A stretch of 64,000 nt of DNA. Source: NORP259 sp041398705. GTDB taxonomy: Bacteria; Planctomycetota; UBA1135; GCA-002686595. The stretch lies in contig JAWKUI010000012.1 in NCBI GenBank assembly GCA_041398705.1, positions 35,355 to 99,354 on the forward strand. The letters run 5' to 3'. A program made the translations under genes and the position numbers. The notes beneath the pieces were generated by a model. That model searched no databases. It saw nothing but the letters and a program-made list of their open reading frames with translations, and was not told the origin of the DNA. Shown here piece by piece: positions 59,131-64,000 of the stretch (its first letter is position 1; every line of letters begins with the position of its first letter).

Positions 59131-61650
59131 CTAGCGCCTCTCCGCAAATGAAACTTCGCGCGTTTGGCCCGGCACCAATTGGACCTCGGCTCGCAAGCGA
59201 TGCACCGCCGTCAAGACCCATTCGCCCGGCCGCTCACCACCGCCCACCGCGTCCGCAGGCGGAACCGCCCCCACGAAGATCGGTTCGATGACCGCGGTCA
59301 CAACCCAATCGCCTCCCCCCACCGCGTCCAAGAGCACGCGCCCATTTTCCGGATCGTCGCGGAGCCAGGGGATACCGCCCGTTTGCAGGGTTCCCTGCTC
59401 GATCGGAATGTGGACTACCCGCGGTCTCGAACCGCGCTTGGATGGTGCGATCTCCACCCTCAACCGAGCCCGTTGTGGAAGGTCCCTTGGCAAGACGATG
59501 GCCAGAACCGGCGGCGAAAGGTCCAGCGCGACATCCAGTCGTTTCCCCGGCTCGAGCTCTAGCGTTTGCCCTCCCAGCCAGGAACCGAAGGGTTTTCCGT
59601 ACCCGCGCACGTCCAGCCGAACTTGCCCCACCGCCTGCACAGGCATCGAAAGGCAGCCTTTAGCATCGACGGGTCTGGCATGAAAGAAAAGCGACGCTCC
59701 ACCAAAGTCGGCTCCCTCCCCCATCGTGATCTGGACCCATGCATCCGGTGCGGGTCGACCGTAGACGGAAACCGCCACATTCAGCCACGCCATGCCCAGT
59801 GCGCGCGCGTTCAAAGTGACCTCTTCTTGCTCACCAGGCTGCAACTCCAATTGCAGCAACTCTCCCTGCACCAGCTCTCCCCACCTCCCATCCACCGAGA
59901 GTTCGACGTGCCCAGGGGCCAAGGGCGGCGAAACAAATGAACCATCCGCGTTCACCCGGGCGAACACCCCGGGGCGAAAGTGGCCAAAGCGAATGCAAAG
60001 CCCTTCGGCCGTTGCACCCGGCGGAAGTTCGATCCGCCCATGAAGGGTCGCGGGCTCGGGGATCTCGATTCCACCCAGGCTCCACGCCTCGCCTGGGTCG
60101 AGGCGCGTGGGAGGAAAGAGCATGGCCACCGGTCCATCCCCGATCGCCTCGATGCATTGGAACGTGGCGTCCAGATCCAGGAACTCGAAAGAACCGTCTG
60201 CGTCTGTCCGCGTGTACACCGCCGGCGATATGGCCGCGAATCCACGACCTGACCCCGACCGGCCGGGGGCCTCGTAGTCCCGCTCATCCGGCCTAGGCGC
60301 CACATCGGGGAAGCAGTCGTCCAGGAGGGAAGCCATTCGACAGGCTTGTGCCCGCACAAGGTGATCTGCCACCGGCACCCCGTCCCGCAGCAACCGGCCC
60401 CCAACCGCCACGCTCCGGCTCAAGAACAGGGTTTCGCGGCCTGGAACGCGTCTTGCTTCAACCGCCACTTTCAATGGATACCGGGCCTTTGCGAATCCTG
60501 GGGCTTTCACATCGATCGACCTTCCGGGTTCGAGATCCTGGAGTTCCACGATTCCATCGGGATGTTCCGCCAACTCCCCGGACTCGTGAATGCGTCCATC
60601 GGCTCCCCGCCGCTGCCAGGAGAAACGCGTCACCGGGCTGCCATCGTCCGTGCAAAGCACCTGAAAAAGGACCGGTTTCCACGGTTGCAACTGAAAGTTC
60701 CACTCCGCCGCCCCGAAGCTCTCCGGGTCGTGCTTCGCCTCGTAGCGCGCAAACCCAAGCTTGAAGGCGCGCACGGGCAGGCGACCTGCAAAGGGCCCAT
60801 GCACCTCGTACTCGCCGTTTGCGTCGGTGTACGAAGGGGGCAAGGGAAAGCGCCAGGAGCCCCCGCAGGAGATTTCCACGCCCTCCACCGGCAGGCCCGC
60901 TTGATCTGTGACCCTGCCGCGCACAACCGTCGCCGCGTTCAGAAACACGTCGCCAATGTCAGTGATCTGGCCGGGCCGCACCGCAAACGGGCCAATCTGC
61001 TTCTTCTCCAGTCCGAACCCCTCGACCTCGAGCGAATGCAAGCCCGGTTCGAACACATTCGAAAGCCAATTCCCCTCTGCGTCGCAGAGTACGACAAACC
61101 GCCAGGGATCCTCTCCAAAGGAATCCCTCACCCAACCCTGCCTTGGGGGCTCCCCATCCCCCGCGAGCAGCCGGCCGCGAATCCTCCCACCCAGCGACAT
61201 CACGATGGGCGCCAATTCCCGCCGCCCCGGCATCAGGGGTTTCTGGGGACCGTGCAGGGATTGGTGAATGGGATTGCGCAACTCCCCCGCATGCACGGTT
61301 AAGACCCCCCCAAGGGGCTCATGGCAGGGCACGCACAGCTCATACCGCCCGTCAGCCGAAGTCCGCGTCTCAAGTGCCTGTTTCGTGCCGGACAAGGACC
61401 ACGATAACTCCACCCGTGCTTCGAGCCCGGCCCCGGCCTCGTCCAGTACGCAGCCGGTCAGGATGCACTCGCCCCCGGTGCTGGCCTCTCGCTCCCCCAA
61501 CGGATTCCCGGCGGTATCCGTGTCCGCGCCAGTCTGCACTCCAGAGTCGGCACCAGTCCCAGCCTTGAGGTATCCGATGCCCCAACACATCGAAGCCAGC
61601 GTTATAGCCAAAAGTATCACGCCAAAGGAAACTCGCAGGGAATGGATCAT
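59131..61650 (-). CDS. Large membrane-anchored protein with carboxypeptidase-regulatory-like domains
   Basis: 839 residues. An N-terminal hydrophobic anchor (VSFGVILLAITLASMCWGIGYL) is followed by a series of Ig/CarboxypepD-regulatory-like modules: GCVLDEAGAGLEARVELSW with TSADGRYEL, VRGRVTDQAGLPVEGVEISCGG with YTDANGEYEVHGP, RTDADGSFEFLDLD, and more. Such modules decorate exported proteins and lack enzymatic residues. It is a paralogue of the next gene (shared RALGMAWLNVAV / RTLGVTWLDLAV). The ATG at 61650 starts directly at the anchor; an alternative start at 61737 adds 29 residues. Role unknown; a surface scaffold is a guess. Confidence 0.75.
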   Translation of the reverse strand: MIHSLRVSFGVILLAITLASMCWGIGYLKAGTGADSGVQTGADTDTAGNPLGEREASTGGECILTGCVLDEAGAGLEARVELSWSLSGTKQALETRTSADGRYELCVPCHEPLGGVLTVHAGELRNPIHQSLHGPQKPLMPGRRELAPIVMSLGGRIRGRLLAGDGEPPRQGWVRDSFGEDPWRFVVLCDAEGNWLSNVFEPGLHSLEVEGFGLEKKQIGPFAVRPGQITDIGDVFLNAATVVRGRVTDQAGLPVEGVEISCGGSWRFPLPPSYTDANGEYEVHGPFAGRLPVRAFKLGFARYEAKHDPESFGAAEWNFQLQPWKPVLFQVLCTDDGSPVTRFSWQRRGADGRIHESGELAEHPDGIVELQDLEPGRSIDVKAPGFAKARYPLKVAVEARRVPGRETLFLSRSVAVGGRLLRDGVPVADHLVRAQACRMASLLDDCFPDVAPRPDERDYEAPGRSGSGRGFAAISPAVYTRTDADGSFEFLDLDATFQCIEAIGDGPVAMLFPPTRLDPGEAWSLGGIEIPEPATLHGRIELPPGATAEGLCIRFGHFRPGVFARVNADGSFVSPPLAPGHVELSVDGRWGELVQGELLQLELQPGEQEEVTLNARALGMAWLNVAVSVYGRPAPDAWVQITMGEGADFGGASLFFHARPVDAKGCLSMPVQAVGQVRLDVRGYGKPFGSWLGGQTLELEPGKRLDVALDLSPPVLAIVLPRDLPQRARLRVEIAPSKRGSRPRVVHIPIEQGTLQTGGIPWLRDDPENGRVLLDAVGGGDWVVTAVIEPIFVGAVPPADAVGGGERPGEWVLTAVHRLRAEVQLVPGQTREVSFAERR

Positions 61651-61843
61651 CGAATGCTGCGGGGAGGCTTTCCTTTCCCCCGCCCCCCACTCTAACTCTG
61701 CTCCCGACTCTGGTAACTCCAATCTTCGTCTGGCCACGAACTTCCGTGATGCCCTTCAGAAGTCGGCCCCACGGCCAGAACAGGAATCGGGATACCCGTG
61801 CAAGGTCCACCCCCAGCCCGGCTCCGCCCGAGAGCATGCCCTC

Positions 61844-64000
61844 TCATTCGAGCCGTACCAAACAAGGCGCCCCCGCCTGCACATCCAGTTCAACTTTCCG
61901 CTCCAGGTCGGGCGGCAGCAGCCAGGTGTTGCTCGCGAACGGACTGCCGGCCTTCCGTGCCTTGGGGTCGGGTTTTGCCTGCGCAACGACTCTGCTTCCC
62001 ACGCGCGCCTGGAAGAAGCAAGCGCATGCGGGAAGCCGCAACCACCTGATCTGCCCATCGATCCATTGCATATCGGGGCAGGATTCCAACTTGGGCACGG
62101 CGCCGTCGATCGGTACGAACACCTTGCGGAAGGGATATGCCCCGGGTTTCTCGCTCAGGAGCAACTCCAGATATCCCTCCTCGGGCCATTCTCCGGAGTA
62201 CGTGATGCGCAGGGTAGCAGTCAACAGGTCCACCCGGGCCTGGACTCGGGTTCCGGGCTCGAGTTGCAGGTGGTGCTCGCCGGCGGAATAGATCCGACCA
62301 TCGTGGCGCAGCTTGAACTCAGCGGCACCGACCGCGGAAACGTAGCCCTCGAAGTGGCCGCCTTCGCGGAGGGTGCCCAGGTTGTGCATGTCGCTCAAGC
62401 CCCGGCTCTCGATGTTCAAGGGCAGAATTCCAAACGAACTCGCCGGGGCCGGTTCCCCATCCAAGCGTACCGCGAGGTCTAACCAAGTGACCCCGAGAGT
62501 CCGCGCATCGAGGGTCAAGTCGAGGACTTCGCCGGGCCGCAACAACCCGTGATTCAGGTTGCCCGCCCGGATCTCGCCCGCCCGCGCCGTCATGTCGAGG
62601 GTGTAACGACCTGGCGTGAGACCCCGCGCCTCAAACTGGCCTTCCGCATCGAGCAAGATCGTGTGCGTCACGCGTGGGATGTCCATCTTGAATTCCAATG
62701 CCAATCCCTCGGGGGTCGCGCCGGCAGGCAGCAGCACCCGTCCCCGGATGGCCCCCGCAGCGCGCACGTGCAGGTCCCCGAATTCAAGCGTTTGTCCCGA
62801 ATGCACCCGCCTTCGTGGAAATACACAAGGCCCCCGGCCAGGCAGGAAAACCCGTACCTGCTCGAAACCCTCAGGGAGTCCATCTACGCGGAAGCGTCCC
62901 TGCGGGTCCGTCCGAACCCATTGAACAGATTCGCTTGCGCAGAAAAGGTCCTCTTCCCCGAGTCCTTCCTCGGACCCATCCACGCCCTGTCCAGGCCCCG
63001 GAGTGAACGGAAGAGAGTAAACCTCGCAGGAAAAAACCCCCACGTGCGCACCGGCAACGGGCTGGCCATCAACCAGAACGCGCCCTGTGGCCATGTTCGC
63101 GGTTTCCAACTCAATCTGCAGGGTTTCATCCATATCGCCGTTAGGCGCCCCGCTGAGGTCAGTGAACAGGAAATCGGCGTAGCCTGGAGCCGACACGCGC
63201 AGGTGCACGCCCGAAGGGATGGCCGGGTGTGGGGATCGAGGAGGCCGGCCATCGGGAATCGTGATCAGACCGCCTGGATGGTGGGCCAAGCCTTGCCCGC
63301 CTTGCTCATCACCCCAGGTGTCCTCCAACCGCCATGCGAAATTCTCGATGGGTTCGCCCGTTTGGCCGTCTTTGACGCTGAGTTTCAAGTCCGGCGGCGC
63401 CAGGAGCAGGATCTCCACGGGTTCCTCTTTCAGGGGTGCATCGAGGATAACGGAACCCCGGCACTTGCCTTTGCTGGCAACCAACCACGGTGTAGAGAAG
63501 GACCAGTACACTTCGAACGACCCATCCAATGCCGATTCACGTTGCCCAGCCACGGTTGCCCCCTGCACCGGCTGACCTTGCGCATCGATCACCCGGCCTC
63601 GCAAAATCCGTCCGGGCTGCACCTCCAGATGCAGGTCTTCCGTGACCTCTCCATCCAGGACGCGAAACTGGATCATCTCCGACCCACGGCAACCTGGATA
63701 CGAGGCACTTGCACGGTAGTACCCGGGGGGTATTCCTCCGAGACTCCAGTTCCCATCCGAGTCACAGTCCGCAATGCATCCGACTCCTTGGGCTTCGCCG
63801 TGAATCCGGACTTGGCCGTCCATTCCTTTGCAGAATTCCGGGGCGTGCACCGTCCCCCTGGCGCCCCCACCGGCCTGCAGAACGATCTCCCCGAGATCGC
63901 GGGTTCCTTCCACCAACGGGTACCCGGTTCGCTTGAATCGAAGGTCTTTGCCTTCGAGCAAGGCGCCCGCGCGTACGCGCAGAAAGAATCCGACGGGTTC
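61844..64000 (-). CDS. Large carboxypeptidase-regulatory-like repeat protein, N-terminus missing
   Basis: At least 718 residues; the gene runs off the right edge, so start and any signal peptide are not visible. Modules follow the same pattern as the downstream paralogue: RILRGRVIDAQGQPVQGATVAGQ, WVRTDPQGRFRVDGLPEGF, IRGRVLLPAGATPEGLAL, LLDAEGQFEARGLTPGRYTLDM, and DARTLGVTWLDLAVRLDG. No catalytic motif. G+C is somewhat lower than in the central window. Ends ~190 nt before the start of the paralogue and may be co-transcribed. Confidence 0.75.
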   Translation of the reverse strand, partial: EPVGFFLRVRAGALLEGKDLRFKRTGYPLVEGTRDLGEIVLQAGGGARGTVHAPEFCKGMDGQVRIHGEAQGVGCIADCDSDGNWSLGGIPPGYYRASASYPGCRGSEMIQFRVLDGEVTEDLHLEVQPGRILRGRVIDAQGQPVQGATVAGQRESALDGSFEVYWSFSTPWLVASKGKCRGSVILDAPLKEEPVEILLLAPPDLKLSVKDGQTGEPIENFAWRLEDTWGDEQGGQGLAHHPGGLITIPDGRPPRSPHPAIPSGVHLRVSAPGYADFLFTDLSGAPNGDMDETLQIELETANMATGRVLVDGQPVAGAHVGVFSCEVYSLPFTPGPGQGVDGSEEGLGEEDLFCASESVQWVRTDPQGRFRVDGLPEGFEQVRVFLPGRGPCVFPRRRVHSGQTLEFGDLHVRAAGAIRGRVLLPAGATPEGLALEFKMDIPRVTHTILLDAEGQFEARGLTPGRYTLDMTARAGEIRAGNLNHGLLRPGEVLDLTLDARTLGVTWLDLAVRLDGEPAPASSFGILPLNIESRGLSDMHNLGTLREGGHFEGYVSAVGAAEFKLRHDGRIYSAGEHHLQLEPGTRVQARVDLLTATLRITYSGEWPEEGYLELLLSEKPGAYPFRKVFVPIDGAVPKLESCPDMQWIDGQIRWLRLPACACFFQARVGSRVVAQAKPDPKARKAGSPFASNTWLLPPDLERKVELDVQAGAPCLVRLE

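Overview
The window is high-GC DNA (by eye about two-thirds G+C or more, except 7.7-12.2 kb) with densely packed, often overlapping genes and few obvious Shine-Dalgarno sites. Several traits point to a planctomycete-type bacterium. These are a MoxR/DUF58/BatA operon joined to signal-peptide-bearing squalene-cyclase-like repeat proteins and giant PQQ-type propeller proteins, a membrane-type Ser/Thr kinase with a large non-kinase half, a sulfatase-like lipoprotein, and secreted proteins sharing a C-terminal 'CDP..NSTG ... FCLG ... SNF.N.LSVTF' module. I cannot name the species from sequence alone.

Layout. 1-5.5 kb (minus): a housekeeping operon running pssA, folK, panC, ispE, a DUF2520 oxidoreductase and an aroD-aroE fusion that runs off the left edge. 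5.6-7.6 kb (plus): enolase and an overlapping methyltransferase. 7.7-11.9 kb (minus): a lower-GC island with two large secreted FG-GAP-like propeller paralogues separated by apparently empty DNA. 12.2-12.6 kb (minus): a membrane-anchored thioredoxin whose WCGPC active site reads W-TGA-G-P-C, with a perfect hairpin at the place expected for a bacterial SECIS element. It is a strong selenoprotein candidate. 13-17.8 kb (plus): a small membrane protein, a propeller protein and a REC-PAS-GGDEF-EAL c-di-GMP protein. 18.0-37.5 kb (plus): one long operon (moxR, DUF58, BatA-like, vWA, giant PQQ propeller, toroid protein, DUF4175, Gln/Ala-rich coiled-coil protein, an ORF interrupted by an in-frame TGA, second toroid protein) with junctions of at most 8 bases. 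37.6-44.9 kb (minus): sulfatase-like lipoprotein, B12-binding radical SAM protein, and a Ser/Thr kinase whose downstream half sits in the -1 frame across a GGGGTGA junction. 45.2-50.9 kb (plus): subtilisin-like protease and a PPC-repeat secreted protein. 51.4-55.6 kb: FHA-GAF-sigma54 activator, YkgJ cysteine-cluster protein, enoyl-CoA hydratase, WaaP-type kinase. 55.8-58.4 kb (plus): a glutamate dehydrogenase and a tandem paralogue that has lost two of the three active-site lysines, downstream of a 20-bp-phased repeated operator-like site. 59.1-64.0 kb (minus): two huge tandem proteins with carboxypeptidase-regulatory-like domains, the second cut by the window edge.

Most notable: (1) the UGPC thioredoxin; (2) a second in-frame UGA in the BatA-type operon; (3) the active/inactive glutamate dehydrogenase pair with its candidate operator; (4) the split receptor kinase. 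UGA is clearly a normal stop elsewhere (it ends most genes here), so the in-frame UGAs are not explained by a changed genetic code. No rRNA, tRNA, CRISPR array or insertion sequence was recognised.
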